Source of the DNA: Chlorops oryzae | Taxonomy: Eukaryota; Arthropoda; Insecta; Diptera; Chloropidae | Assembly: GCA_020466095.1 (NCBI GenBank) | Contig: CM035808.1 | Location: 54,274,073 to 54,338,072 of the forward strand | Length of the DNA: 64,000 nucleotides | Reading direction: 5' to 3' | Shown: positions 42,518 to 53,570 of the stretch, piece by piece | Layout of the letters: the number at the start of each line of letters is the position of its first letter | How positions within the stretch are numbered: the stretch's first letter is position 1 | Program-made: the position numbers and the translations under genes | The notes under the pieces: model-generated | What the model saw: the letters and a program-made list of their open reading frames with translations, nothing else | What the model was told of the DNA's origin: nothing | Databases searched by the model: none

Positions 42518-43204
42518 ATGGACGCAGAAAGAATTCTAGAATTGCTCGAAATGCAGTCTAAAGTTCTTGAGGCAATCACAAGCCGGTCGCAATCGCAAAG
42601 CAATTTATCAGGACCGGAAGTTAGCATGGTTACGTTGGCAAACAGCATTTCGGAGTTCTGTTACGATCCGACGAACGCACTGACATTCAATATGTGGTAT
42701 GCTCGCCATGAGGACATATTTCTGGTTGAAGGCAAGGACCTTGATGATTCAACAAGAGTCAGACTGCTAATGCGCAAATTAAATTCAATCGCATATGCAA
42801 AATACGCGTCATACATTTTGCCGAAAAACCCAAGAGACATTTCTTTCGCAAACACAGTCACTACGCTAAAGGGAATGTTTGGGTTACAAGAATTGCTTTT
42901 CAGTGCGAGATACAAGTGTTTGCAGACAGTAAAACATCCACAGGATGATCTTGTATCTTATGCAGCTCGCGTCAATGAAAATTGCGAAAAATTTTGCATT
43001 GGTGCAATGACAACAGATCAGTTCAAGTGTTTGGTCTTTGTTTGTGGCCTTCAATTACAAGAGGATGCTGAAGTGCGCATTAAGGCATTGGCAACACTCG
43101 AAGAATATTCAAACCAAAGAGTGGACAAGCTTGTGACAAATGCACAAAGATTCTTAAATCTAAAAAAGGTACTGCGCTCATCGAAGGTGCGTCGTCTTCC
43201 GTAA
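42518..43204 (+). pseudogene. gag of LTR element 1 (capsid part)
   Basis: The ATG lies 46 bp after the primer-binding site. The frame gives 228 residues with TFNMWYARHEDIFLVEGKDL, LMRKLNSIAYAKYASYIL and YKCLQTVKHPQDDLVSYA, a capsid type common in insect gypsy-like elements. The frame breaks after NLKK near 43165 and continues in another (SSSVKAIKWKKSKSSRPK) towards the zinc knuckles. Confidence 0.8.
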
Positions 43205-43316
43205 AAGCAATAAAATGGAAAAAGTCGAAATCGAGTAGGCCAAAAACACACGATAAATACGACAGCAAGCAGTTATCTGACGACGAATCCGATACAAAGG
43301 ATAGCGATAAAAACAA

Positions 43317-43566
43317 ATGCCTAAAACACCGTGCTGGAACTGCGGAGCAATGCATTTTTCAAAGAACTGCAATTTTCGAAACCACAAATGTACGCAGTGC
43401 ACTAAAATAGGCCATAAGGAAGGCTATTCTCAAAGTTATGGTGCACTGAAATCTCTCCAACAAAAAGATTTAGATCACAAAAATAAATCACAGGAGCATA
43501 GATACGCAGATGTTCAAAGCAAAGTCGTGAAGGTTAACCTTATCTCTCATGCGATGAGTCGTAAAT
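43317..43566 (+). pseudogene. Nucleocapsid zinc knuckles of LTR element 1
   Basis: CWNCGAMHFSKNC is a complete CCHC knuckle. The second, CTQCTKIGHKEGY, has Tyr where the last Cys is expected. The frame reaches the insertion point of LTR element 2 and resumes in phase after it. Confidence 0.8.
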
Positions 43567-43570
43567 ATGC

Positions 43571-44237
43571 TTTAGTATATTTAAACTAAGGCAACTCATT
43601 CAATACATTGTTGCAATTTCCTTAACTGCGTCAATCATAAATTGTTACAACTCTTTTGATATCAATCCATTCATACATTGTTGCAATCAGTTCAATCCGA
43701 ACAAAGTTGCAGTACTTATCCAATCAATATTCAAATTCCAAAGAAGAATAACAAACTCAGTCACTGGGTCAACAAAACTATTTTATTTTGCATTTGTTTC
43801 TTTCCAAAGAATCCAAACATAATTCGGGAACAGAAGCACTTCACTTTGCTTTGCTTCTGTTCATTCAGTTACTTCCAATGCTTTTTGGTAGCGTCTAAAA
43901 TTACATCGCTTACATTGTCGCGATCGATCTAAGGCATTGGGGCATTTCATTGTGGCTCCACTTTAAGCTACACTTTGACTGTTTAAATTTATTTCTTAAC
44001 AGCTGCATCGCTTCCGCGTATGGCCAAATGAATGTCACGATTGCTTACACCATTCTATTATTTATTAGGTCATTAAGTAATTGTTTAGAATTTGGTAAGA
44101 TATACAATTTCTCTTTTGTTTAGATTTAAATAGTATGTAAGCTTGAAAACGTTGGAATAAAGACACAGTTGAATCTTGAACGTTAAAAATCAAAGATGTG
44201 TTGTTTTATATTTGGTATTCCGGATCCTGTTTCTAAA
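43571..44237 (+). repeat. 5' LTR of LTR element 2
   Basis: It starts TTTAGTATAT (the 3' copy has TGTAGTATAT, so the second base is probably mutated) and ends TTTCTAAA, followed by the primer-binding site. A polyadenylation hexamer AATAAA lies at 44156-44161. Confidence 0.9.
44156..44161 (+). promoter_or_regulatory. Polyadenylation hexamer in the LTR of element 2
   Basis: AATAAA about 75 bp before the LTR end; the same hexamer is in the 3' LTR. Confidence 0.5.
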
Positions 44238-45792
44238 TGGCGATCCTTGCCGACCTGGAACTTAAACGGTGTGTAGTTTGAGTGCACGACAAAATATTGA
44301 AGAAGGACACGAGAGAATAAAAAGTGAAAAAGAACACGAAAAAAAGGTGAAAAGGGACACGGAAAAAAGGTTAAAATAGGACACGAAAAAAAATGAAAAA
44401 GGACACGAAAAAAAAGGAAAAAGGACGAAAAAAAAAATTTATCTAAACTTAATAAATGGGGAAATCCGAGAGCAAGGTCCAGGCTCCTGAAAATACAGGA
44501 CAGGTAACAAACGACATCATAATACAGCAAGACTCATTTCTCATTTTGAACATTTTAATTAAAACGTACAAAATGTGGCACAAACAATTAAAGATAAAAT
44601 ATGTACAAGTGCAACAAGTTTGAAAAAAAAAGACATGTGATATAAGTAAAATCGGAATAAAGTCAAAATGAATTACCAAAAACAATTTCAAAAATTTAAC
44701 AAATATTATAAAAAGTCAAACAATGTAATTAAAGAAACGCGTATAACGGATGAAATCGAGTTTGATTTAATAGCAAATTTCAAAAAAGAACTTTTTATTG
44801 AAATTAAAGTAAATAATGACGCGAAAGAACAATTAACACTTAACGAATTAATTCTGGTATTGGCAACCACACCAGAAACCACCACAACCAATAAAGCAGC
44901 GATGGCCGTTTAAAAAAAAAAGGAAAAAACAACTTCAAATAAATTGAAGAAAAGTGCCTTCACGCCTGAGGCCAAACACACCCCAACGATTGCGAATGGG
45001 GGCAGCGACATCTACATCTACGCAACGATTGGCACATCTGTGCACCTGCTACACGGCAACCTAATCATCATTAACATCTGCAAATAAGATAAGTAAATTT
45101 TTTAAAGAAAAAAAAAATATATATTTTCTTAGTATTTCCAGTTCGGTAAGGAATGTCACCAGAAATTTTCTATTTTTTTCTCCGAGGAAAAAAGGTAATA
45201 CTACAGAACTTTTTAGTGCAACAGAGTCAATCTGTCATATGTCACATGTGTCAAAAAAGTGAAACGAAACACAGAAATTAAAAAGGCGCGATTATAAACG
45301 TTCAGAATAAAAAGCGCGCAAATTCTTCTACTCTCTTTAACAAGCGATATTAATTCGCGTTTATACTCGTTTGAGAAATTTATTAAGCGTTTTTGTTTTT
45401 TGGGGTTTTTCTCCATGTTTTTTTTTAAAAACCCGAAAAATGGATGCACTATTTCTATACAATCACAACTGACCTACCTCACTTGTCAAAAATTCTCCAA
45501 GAAACAATTCATTTGCAATTATTTCTGCTGATAGCCTGGGTTACCTTGCACATTTTATGTCAAAAAAACGTATTAAAATATGTACTACTTTTTTGCCGAG
45601 CTGGGGACTGCATGCAGGAAATTTCTTGAAGAAATATTTCTTAAGCATTTTTTTTCCTTTTTTTATATGGAGTTTTTCATTCCTTGGGGAACTGGAGACC
45701 AGCCTTAATACTTGAAAACGAAAATTTTTTTTCTCATTTTTGGTTTTAAATTATGGTTAAGGGCTTCTCTATCGTGTCTGGCAGCGGTTAAA
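44238..45792 (+). other. Leader of LTR element 2
   Basis: It starts with the TGGCGATCC primer-binding site and a purine-rich stretch of repeated GGACACGAAAAAAAGG words (44300-44430). A short frame (44668-44913, 81 codons, NYQKQFQKFNKYYKKSNN) could be a small leader protein; I do not recognise it. The rest holds nothing I can name. Confidence 0.5.
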
Positions 45793-46420
45793 TGTCGTGG
45801 ATAGCTTTTGATAAAAGATTTGGTGAGATTAGAGATGAGTTAAACAGATCAATTAAATGCGTCAATAGGGAAAAAGACGAACAAGAGCTACTTGCAATAA
45901 ACATTTAGGGAATTTGGTTAAACAACATAACCGTTTAACATCACTGTACAAGAAAACTTTTGAGAATTTTCCGCTGGAAAGAAAGATATCTGTATGTAAA
46001 ATAGTTCTCAAGCTTAAGAACAGACTTTCAGAAATTTTGAGAAAATTTAAATATGAGGAAAAGCCTCCAGAATATTTGAGTGAATATTTTAGCTTTCATA
46101 TTGACTCGCAGCACACTGAGACAGACACCGAGATCGACACAAATTTTTCCCTTCTGTTTCAAGAAAATTCGATAGATACCAAAATGACGACACAATCGGT
46201 TTCTGAATTTTTAAATAATGCAGCAAAACTCTTGCCCGATTTTGACGGAAAATCAGAGAATTTGCAGAGTTTTTTGGATGCTTTGGGTTTAGTTCAGCTT
46301 ATTACGGGTCCGCATGAAACTGTGGCGGTGACGTTGATTAAGACCAAGCTTAAGGGCACTGCGAGAAACTTCGTTAATGACGAGGCAACAATTTCGCAAA
46401 TTATCTCTAAACTTTAAGCC
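45793..46420 (+). pseudogene. gag of LTR element 2 (capsid part)
   Basis: The ATG of MSWIAFDKRFGEIRDELN is followed by a shift near 45905 and continues as RLTSLYKKTFENFPLERK and FLNNAAKLLPDFDGKSENLQ to TISQIISKL and a stop at 46417. Capsid-like residues continue beyond the stop in frame (EALAAKLSNVKHNNK). This resembles 412/mdg1-type gag. Confidence 0.75.
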
Positions 46421-46647
46421 ACGGTAAAAGGGGACTCCACAGAGGCCCTAGCGGCAAAGCTCTCAAATGTAAAACATAACAATAAAAATCCTCATACCAT
46501 TGCCAAGGAAGTAGAGGAAATAACCACCCTGCTTCAAAATGCCTTCATTTGCGATGGCCTTCCGACTGAAATGGCAAGCAAATATGCCACTCAGTCTGCA
46601 GTAAAATCGCTAATAAAAAATACAAACAGCGAAAGAACAAAATAATT

Positions 46648-47109
46648 ATGCAGGCTGGTCACTTCTCCACTTTAAATGAGGTAGTTGCTAAGTTTGTGGG
46701 TGTTTCAGAAGATAGTATCAGCACAGCAACCACATTTTTCACAAGAAACTCATACGGAAGAGATTCCCGAGGTAATAGAGGTCGCGGGGGATATAACAAC
46801 TATGGTAGAAATTATAATAATTACGGTGGATATAACAATAATTATAGTGGAAATTCCAGGAACAATAATTTTCGTGGTAGATGGAATAACAATTATGGTA
46901 ACCGCGGCAATTACAATAACTCCCGGGGGCGATATTATAATAACAATTCACGAGGTGGTAACAACGACTACAATTATAACAACAATAATTATAATAACAG
47001 TGAAAACAGGGAATACAACGCCAGACCAATCGAAAATGACCAACCAGGGCAGGGGAACTTAATGTTTCCCCTGTGCAATGTAGGGGAACAACAACACCAA
47101 GAACAGTAA
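46648..47109 (+). CDS. Asn/Gly/Tyr-rich nucleocapsid region of LTR element 2
   Basis: The frame (153 codons) ends the gag protein. After a capsid-type start (HFSTLNEVVAKFVGVSEDS) it becomes a low-complexity region of RGN, GGYNNYG and NNNFRGR words with scattered Arg. No CCHC knuckle is present, so RNA binding probably relies on the RGG-like arginines. It overlaps the next pol frame by about 35 bp, an arrangement that usually needs frameshifting. Confidence 0.7.
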   Translation: MQAGHFSTLNEVVAKFVGVSEDSISTATTFFTRNSYGRDSRGNRGRGGYNNYGRNYNNYGGYNNNYSGNSRNNNFRGRWNNNYGNRGNYNNSRGRYYNNNSRGGNNDYNYNNNNYNNSENREYNARPIENDQPGQGNLMFPLCNVGEQQHQEQ

Positions 47110-47624
47110 ATGTCAAAATTTTTTCTCTTAATTTAAATTTTAATAGTTTCATAACTTTTGACACCAACTTCACTAATTACCCAATCACGCTTTTAATAGA
47201 TACGGGGGCAGACATTTCGCTTATTAAGCAAAACATCCTCTCAAAATATAGTTACGTGTTGCCCAATAATAATTGCAAAATCAGAGGAATAGGAGAAGGA
47301 ATAATTGATTCAATAGGCACGGTCGAAGGAAAATTAAATGAAAAACATTTCCAATTCCCTCACACATTTCAAGTGGTAAAACCTAGTTTCCCAATTCCTT
47401 GTGACGGAATTTTAGGCCTAAATTTCATAACAAAATACAATTGCATTCTTGATTACTCAAAAGATAACGGCTATTTCATAATAAAATTTAGAAATAAATC
47501 AAATACTTTGTCAGTTGAACCGTCTACTTCAAAACATTCCATTTCATTACCAGCAAGAGCTGAAGTGTACAGAAAGTTGGATTCAATGGATCTGTCTGAA
47601 GATTTGTTTGCACCTACTCAATAA
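47073..47624 (+). CDS. Aspartic protease region of LTR element 2 pol
   Basis: The active-site motif LLIDTGADISLI is present, and DGILGLNFI downstream is the flap-to-C-terminal hydrophobic motif. The frame is 183 codons without a break and ends before the reverse transcriptase. Confidence 0.8.
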   Translation: MQCRGTTTPRTVNVKIFSLNLNFNSFITFDTNFTNYPITLLIDTGADISLIKQNILSKYSYVLPNNNCKIRGIGEGIIDSIGTVEGKLNEKHFQFPHTFQVVKPSFPIPCDGILGLNFITKYNCILDYSKDNGYFIIKFRNKSNTLSVEPSTSKHSISLPARAEVYRKLDSMDLSEDLFAPTQ

Positions 47625-48121
47625 TATAATATTAAAGGACAAAACAATAAAAACAGAGAAAATAAATAGTTATAACATATTCCATCTCAATCAAAAACAT
47701 TGCTAGGACATTGATGAAGACAGAAAACAAATAATTTTAACTAAATTGTCAGAGAATATCCCAGACTTTGTAAATAAAAGTTTGACTGCGCTATGTGAGG
47801 AATATTGTGATATTTTTGCCTTGGATACAGATAAAATCACTACTAACAATTTTTATAAGCAAAAGCTTCGCCTGAATGATACAAATCCCATTTATATCAA
47901 AAATTATAGAATTCCGGAAACACAAAAAGAAGAAATAAAAAGACAGGTAGAAAAGTTGAAATGGGATGGCATTGTGGAACCTTCTGTTTCAGAATAGAAC
48001 AGTCCGCTACTGTTGGTCCCGAAAAAGTCATTGCCCGAAGAAAATGCTAAAAAGTGGAGTTTAGTTGTAGATTACAGGCAGGTTAATAAAAGACTGTTGG
48101 CCGATAAATTTCCACTCCCCA

Positions 48122-49209
48122 TGTTGGGTATCTGCTGGGGAGAAGGACCTCTATGAAGCGTCAACGATGAACTTCTATATTTTCCAATTAAAATACTCTT
48201 TTGCATTTAATTTTATTCAGATTATTTATTAAAGTTCGTTCATATATTTTTAAGGCTCTACTCTAGCTTACTTTACTGCCCTAATTCCCTAGCTAACACT
48301 AATATCCACACTTTGTCGTTCTGGCTCGTAAGTAGGTGTGCCAAAGTTGAGATCTTCTTCACTGCTTCGTACTCGGAGTGCAATTCCTCTATTCGTAGAT
48401 CGAACTTCTCTTTTATAGTTTAATATTCCTCCGTTAGCAATATCGATAGTTGCTGGCGTCTTAGTTTTCCTCTTGAGCTATCCTCCCCGCAAGCGTCCCT
48501 TGGTCACCGTCTATTCTGCATTTCGGCGTTTTCGGCGATTGCGTAAGTGTTGTTGCTTTCTATTTATTCGTCGTGCCGTTCTTGTTTATGTGTAGCATAT
48601 GTGTATTACCAATGAGCTGCATACGCAAATCGACCCAAAGCCACATATGTGTATTAACAATGAGCTGCATACGCAAATTGACCCAAGGCCATTTGACATA
48701 TATACAATTTATGGCAAGCCAAATGCACACACAAAAGACGTTATGAAAGTACATGAAAATCCATGCCGCACACATCCCTTGTTTGTGTGTGGTCCACATG
48801 CTGACTCGGCGGCTCGTGTTCTTTCGCTTTTCGTCTGGCTGCTTTCCCTTTCGATCGTTGGCCTTGAACGATCGATTATCAGTTGACATTGCCATCGATG
48901 GTCCGTTTGTTGTTGCGAGCCCGTGTTGTTGTTGTTGCCTTCTTTATATACAGTATCTTTTTCTTGTTTCTGCTTTCTTTGACTTTGAGCGCCGACCGTT
49001 GTTGGTTTGTTTATGGCGTTCGATTTCACGCTCGCTCGTGCTGTTGTTGTTCGAGGTGTTAGGTTTCGAGCTCAAGCGGTGTCGCTGATTTCGTTTGTTC
49101 TGTATTCTTTTGTTGCACTTCTTTTGGCTTAGTGCTGATAGTGTGACGATGATACTAGTGCTGGTAGCGTTACGTTAGCGTGTGACGTGACGCTTTTTGA
49201 CTCACAACA
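48122..49209. mobile_element. Solo LTR, 1088 bp, inside the RT of element 2
   Basis: It begins TGTTGGG and ends CAACA, with CCCA duplicated at both sides (48118-48121, 49210-49213). There is no internal coding region, so it is the scar of recombination between two LTRs. The interior has long T/G-rich stretches and a TATATA near 48950. The parent element is not in the window. Confidence 0.9.
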
Positions 49210-49574
49210 CCCAGAATAGACGATGTATTGGATCAACTGGGTAGAGCCAAATACTTTTCCTGTTTGGATTTAATGTCAGGCTTTCACCAGACTGAGCTTT
49301 CGGAGGAATCAAGGGACATTACTTTCTTTTCAACAAATCAAGGGTCATACAGATTTAAAAGGTTACCCTTTGGCCTAAAGATAGCGCCAAATTCATTTCA
49401 AAGAATGATGACATTGGCATTCGCAGGACTGAAGCCAGAACAAGCATTCCTTTACATGGATGATTTAATTGTGATAGGATGTTCAGAAAAGCATATGTTT
49501 CAAAATCTTAAAGACGTGTTTTCAACATGCCGAAAATTCAATTTAAAACTACATCCAGACAAGTGCACATTTTT

Positions 49575-50086
49575 AGGAAACTGAAAAATGGCCCCAATGC
49601 AAAACGGCCCAAACCGAAAATAAAAAAAGGCCCCAATTTTGGGGTCATTTTGCATATGAATTATTGCCCCAATTTCAAAAGTGAAATTTGGCCCCAAAAA
49701 TAAATGAAAAAAGTCCCCAAAAGAAAAAGAATGTGTTTTTAATAAAAATGAAAAATGGCCCCAAACTAGAAAAAAATAGAGCTTATAACATTTGAAAATT
49801 TAAAAGTGAAAAATGGCCCCAAATTTGGGGTCATTTTGCATTATGAAAAATGACCCCAAATCAAAAATTGAAAAAAGGCTCCAAATCAAAAAAGGAAAAA
49901 AGGCCGCAAATTTGAGGCAATTTTGGATTATGAAAAATCACCCCAAACTAAAATGAAAAAAAGGCCCCAATAAAAAATGAAAAATCGCCCTAAAATTCGT
50001 GTTGTTGATTTCAATATAAAATTTTGGGGCCTTTTTTCATTTTCAGTTTGGGGCCATTTTGCATTGGGGCCATTTTTCATGGAGCC
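49575..50086. mobile_element. Mutator-like MITE made of GGCCCC words
   Basis: TGAAAAATGGCCCCAAT near the left end faces ATTGGGGCCATTTTTCA near the right end. CACATTTTT (9 bp) is duplicated exactly on both sides (49566-49574, 50087-50095), the size seen for Mutator-like elements. The interior is built from at least ten degenerate copies of the terminal word in both orientations. Non-coding. Confidence 0.8.
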
Positions 50087-50135
50087 CACATTTTTCGCAC
50101 AGGAGACTATTTTTTTTTTGGGCATAAATGCACGG

Positions 50136-50961
50136 ATAAGGGTATCTTACCGGACGATAGTAAATATGAAACAATCAAAAATTATCCAAAACCAACTGAC
50201 GCAGATTCAGCGCGCAGATTTATAGCATTTTACAATTATTACAGACGTTTTATACCACACTTCGCAAATCATGCAATTCATATTACTAGGTTGACACGTA
50301 AAAATATGCCTTTTGTTTGGAGCAATGAATGCGAAGAAGCTTTTAAACATTTGAAAAATTCACTACTTACACCAAATTTTTGCAATCTCCAAATTTTAAT
50401 AAAGAATTTTGCATTACTACAGATGCCAGTAAATTGGCATGTGGAGCGGTTTTAAGCCAGAAATACAATGGTATTCATTTGCCAGTGGCATTTGCGTCTA
50501 AATCCTTCACAAAAGGAAAAAGCAATAAATCAGTAATAGAACAAGAACTAACAGCGATCCATTGGGCTATTAACTATTTTAGACCATACGTACATGGCAG
50601 AAAGTTTTTAGTTCGAAGTGATCATAAACCACTTACATATTTGTTTACATTGAAAAACCCCTCTTCAAAACTCAGTAGAATTCGTTTGGATTTGGAAGAA
50701 TATGATTTTGTAGTTGAGTACATTACAGGAAAAGAAAATTGTGTTGCAGATGCATTATCTCGAATAAATATAGATCAGTTAAAAGAAATTACTAAACCAA
50801 GCAAAATTTTGGAAATAACAAGAGCTCAAAATCGCAAAGAAAAAGCTTTGAGTGAAAAACCTATAGCACAAGAAACCCAGAAACTTGAAAAACCACCAAG
50901 ATGCTATGAAGTATCAAATTTCAGACAGGTACAAAGATTCGTCAAATTACAATTTTTATAG
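50136..50961 (+). pseudogene. RT thumb and RNase H of LTR element 2
   Basis: The connection region reads FIAFYNYYRRFIPHFANHAI, and RNase H follows: TTDASKLACGAVLSQ, VIEQELTAIHWAINYFRPYV, VRSDHKPLTYLF and GKENCVADALSRI give the D-E-D-D residues. A frameshift in the T-run near 50380 separates the two. Confidence 0.8.
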
Positions 50962-51223
50962 ACTAATTATCAAAAAAATGCTCTTAGACATGATAGAAAA
51001 ACATTTCTTACAATAAATATATCAGCCTACATTATCAATGGGAAAGTGACTCTAAAGGAACTATTCCCAAGGCTTGAAGGGGAAGCCTGTAAAGTAGGGA
51101 TTGATAAATTACAAATAAATGCGAGAGATGATATCTTCAAGATGTCATCCGTTAATGAATTCAAAGAGCTAGCAAATAAATATTTAAAAAATATAGAAAT
51201 CGCAATTAGGGCCAAAATAAATT

Positions 51224-52259
51224 ATGTGGAAAAAGAAAAAGATAAAAATAATGAAATTCTATCATGACAATCCAATTCATGGAGGTCATTCTGGAGTCAC
51301 AAGGACCCTTAAAAAGCTTAAAAACTTCTATTGTTGGAAAAACATGACTAGGGATGTCAAGCATTTTATTAAAAATTGTAGCAAATGCACTTTGAACAAA
51401 CCAAAAAATAATACTAAAGAACCACTTATAATTACACCCGCACCTTCCCAAGCTTTTGATACTATTTTAATCGATACCATAGGACCCATAACAAAATCAA
51501 ATGATGGAAATGAATATGCGGTTACCATTGTCTGGGATCTAACCAAGTATTAAGTGACGGTACCTATACAAAATAAGTCAGCAAACACAGTAGCCAAAGC
51601 GGTTTTTGAAAAGTTCATCTTGCAATTCGGACCCATGAAAAAAGTGATTACGGACATGGGCACCGAGTACAAAAATCAGGTGTTTGCAGAGCTTTATAAA
51701 TTACTAGGTGTCACTCACCTTACTTCAACCGCATATCATCATCAGACACTAGGCACAGTAGAAAGATCGCATAGAACATTTAATGAATATCTGAAATCTT
51801 TCATGTCAATAAATAGAACAGATTGGGATAAATGGCTGGGTTCATTTACATACTGCTACAATACTACCCCTTCCACTGTACATGGCTATTGCCCATACGA
51901 AATTGTTTATGGAAAATGAATGTTTAAAAACAGAAGATATAGATTCCTTGTATAACATTGAAGCATATGAAAAAGAGGTGAAATTTAGGCTCCAGATGGC
52001 ACAGAAAAGAAACAAATCATTTATTGAAAAGAATAAGCTGCAACAGAAAGCTATTCATGACAGAAACGCGATCCCGCAAGCACTGAAAGTGGGATATCTC
52101 GTCGTTTTGGAAGACCCTGCCAGACACAAATTCGATTCGATTTATACAGGCCCATTTAAGGTTTCTGAACTCGACGATTTTAATAATTGCATTATCAAAT
52201 TATCCGAGAATAAAACAATGAAAGTTCATAAAAATCGGGTTAAACTTGTAAATATGTAA
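51224..52259 (+). pseudogene. Integrase of LTR element 2
   Basis: The HHCC zinc-binding part reads HDNPIHGGHSGVTRTLKKL and CSKC. The core has ILIDTIGPI (Asp), VITDMGTEYKNQVF (Asp) and TVERSHRTFNEYL (Glu), so the catalytic triad is complete. A stop at 51551-51553 splits the core; another frame change at about 51900 leads to the C-terminal domain (VGYLVVLEDPARHKFDSIYT, MKVHKNRVKLV). Confidence 0.85.
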
Positions 52260-52672
52260 AAATTTTAAACTTTAATTTAATAAATTTTCGATTTAACATA
52301 TTGTATTCCTAAATTGGCCAATCGGAAATAAGAACCGTAGATTAACAATCGGAAGTAAGACTTGTAGATTAAGAAATATATTCAATCGAAACTACGCAAA
52401 TTAATATAACCATTAATAATCAAACAAATACTGTTGATCAATCTGGAAATAAGAATTACAATTCCACTCTTTATTGCAAATAAAAAGAAAATTAAGAAAT
52501 ATTTTTATCAATAAAACTAAAAATATTTAGACAATTGAATAAAAATTTTGTCAAAATGGAATGGTGAATGTGTGCAAAGGCAATTGGGCACTAAGCATCG
52601 TGTTAAAATATAAATATTTGAAGCGAATGATCCTTCAAAATATTGTGGGATCATTCTCCCAAAAAGGGGAGG

Positions 52673-53341
52673 TGTAGTATATTTTAACTAAGGCAACTCA
52701 TTCAACATTGTTGCAATTTCCTTAATTGCGTCAATCATAAATTGTTACAACTCTTTTGATATCAATCCATTCATACATTGTTGCAATCAGTTCAATCCGA
52801 ACAAAGTTGCAATACTTATCCAATCAATATTCAAATTCCAAAGAAGAAGAACAAACTCAGTCACTGGGTCAACAAAACTATTTACTTCTTTTGCAATTGT
52901 TTCTTTCCAAAGAATCCAAACATAATTCGGGAACAGAAGCACTTCACTTTGCTTTGCTTCTGTTCATTCATTTACTTCCAATGCTTTTTGGTAGCGTCTA
53001 AAATTACATCGCTTACATTGTCGCGATCGATCTAAGGCATTGGGGCATTTCATTGTGGCTCCACTTTAAGCTACACTTTGACTGTTTACATTTATTTCTT
53101 AACAGCTGCATCGCTTCCGCGTATGGCCAAATGAATGTCACGATTGCTTACACCATTCTATTATTTATTAGGTCATTAAGTAATTGTTTAGAATTTGGTA
53201 AGATATACAATTTCTCTTTTGTTTAGATTTAAATAGTATGTAAGCTTGAAAACGTTGGAATAAAGACACAGTTGAATCTTGAACGTTAAACATCAAAGAT
53301 GTGTTTTTTTTTTATTTGGTATTCTGGATCCTGTTTCTAAA
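52673..53341 (+). repeat. 3' LTR of LTR element 2
   Basis: Near-identical to 43571-44237; begins TGTAGTATATTTTAAC after the purine tract and ends TTTCTAAA before the duplicated ATGC. Confidence 0.9.
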
Positions 53342-53345
53342 ATGC

Positions 53346-53570
53346 AACAGTCAACATAAAGAGTTCTCCAGCAGTTGATGGAGACACAGGCTATGATGTT
53401 AAACTACAGATCAATACGGCCTCTGATATCAGCTTGATTAGAAAATCAACATGGTACAAGATTGGCCAACCTGGAGCGATGCAATCAACACGCTACATCA
53501 CCAGTGCTTCACAAAATCGGATCAAATTACTGGCCGAATTTAATTATCAAGAATCGATGTCAAACCAGCT
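53346..53570 (+). pseudogene. Protease of LTR element 1
   Basis: The frame resumes after LTR element 2 as SSPAVDGDTGYDVKLQINTA followed by SDISLIRKSTW. The retroviral-type protease core would be D-T/S-A/G; here INTASD occupies the site, with Asn in place of the catalytic Asp if aligned to LDTASD. It ends shortly before the RT frame. Confidence 0.6.

Larger units (their letters stand above)
47746..50135 (+). pseudogene. Reverse transcriptase of LTR element 2, split by two insertions
   Basis: Pieces: 47746-48121 (YRIPETQKEEIKRQVEKL; LVVDYRQVNKRLL), 49210-49574 (FSCLDLMSGFHQTELSEESR; AFLYMDDLIVIG, the catalytic YMDD) and from 50096 (CTDKGILPDDSKYE). An in-frame TAG at 47995-47997 lies before the catalytic part. 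A solo LTR (48122-49209) and a Mutator-like MITE (49575-50086) separate the pieces. Removing each with its duplication leaves the frame consistent. Confidence 0.85.
43571..53341 (+). mobile_element. LTR retrotransposon 2 (412/mdg1-like), inserted in element 1
   Basis: LTRs of 667 and 669 bp flank gag, an Asn/Gly-rich nucleocapsid, protease, reverse transcriptase, RNase H and integrase. ATGC is duplicated on both sides (43567-43570, 53342-53345), and removal restores the element 1 frame (..SRKYA-TVNIKSS). A primer-binding site TGGCGATCC follows the 5' LTR and a purine tract AAAAAGGGGAGG precedes the 3' LTR. The LTRs differ at only a few sites, so the insertion is fairly young; even so, pol has several stops plus two insertions. 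412/mdg1 placement is by gag style and LTR start TGTAGTAT. Confidence 0.9.

Noticed and set aside
44183..44530. Minus-strand FFRVLFHFF-type protein
   Set aside because: It is the complement of the purine-rich leader repeat of LTR element 2.
46685..47062. Ile/Thr-rich frame overlapping the nucleocapsid
   Set aside because: It is a shifted reading of the AAY/GGW-rich nucleocapsid and has no family resemblance.
48560..49088. Overlapping 80-111 codon frames in the solo LTR
   Set aside because: The region is LTR sequence with repeated words (ATGAGCTGCATACGCAAAT); no motif supports coding.
52756..53035. Two overlapping frames in the 3' LTR of element 2
   Set aside because: The same frames occur in the 5' LTR; they are LTR sequence and not a gene.
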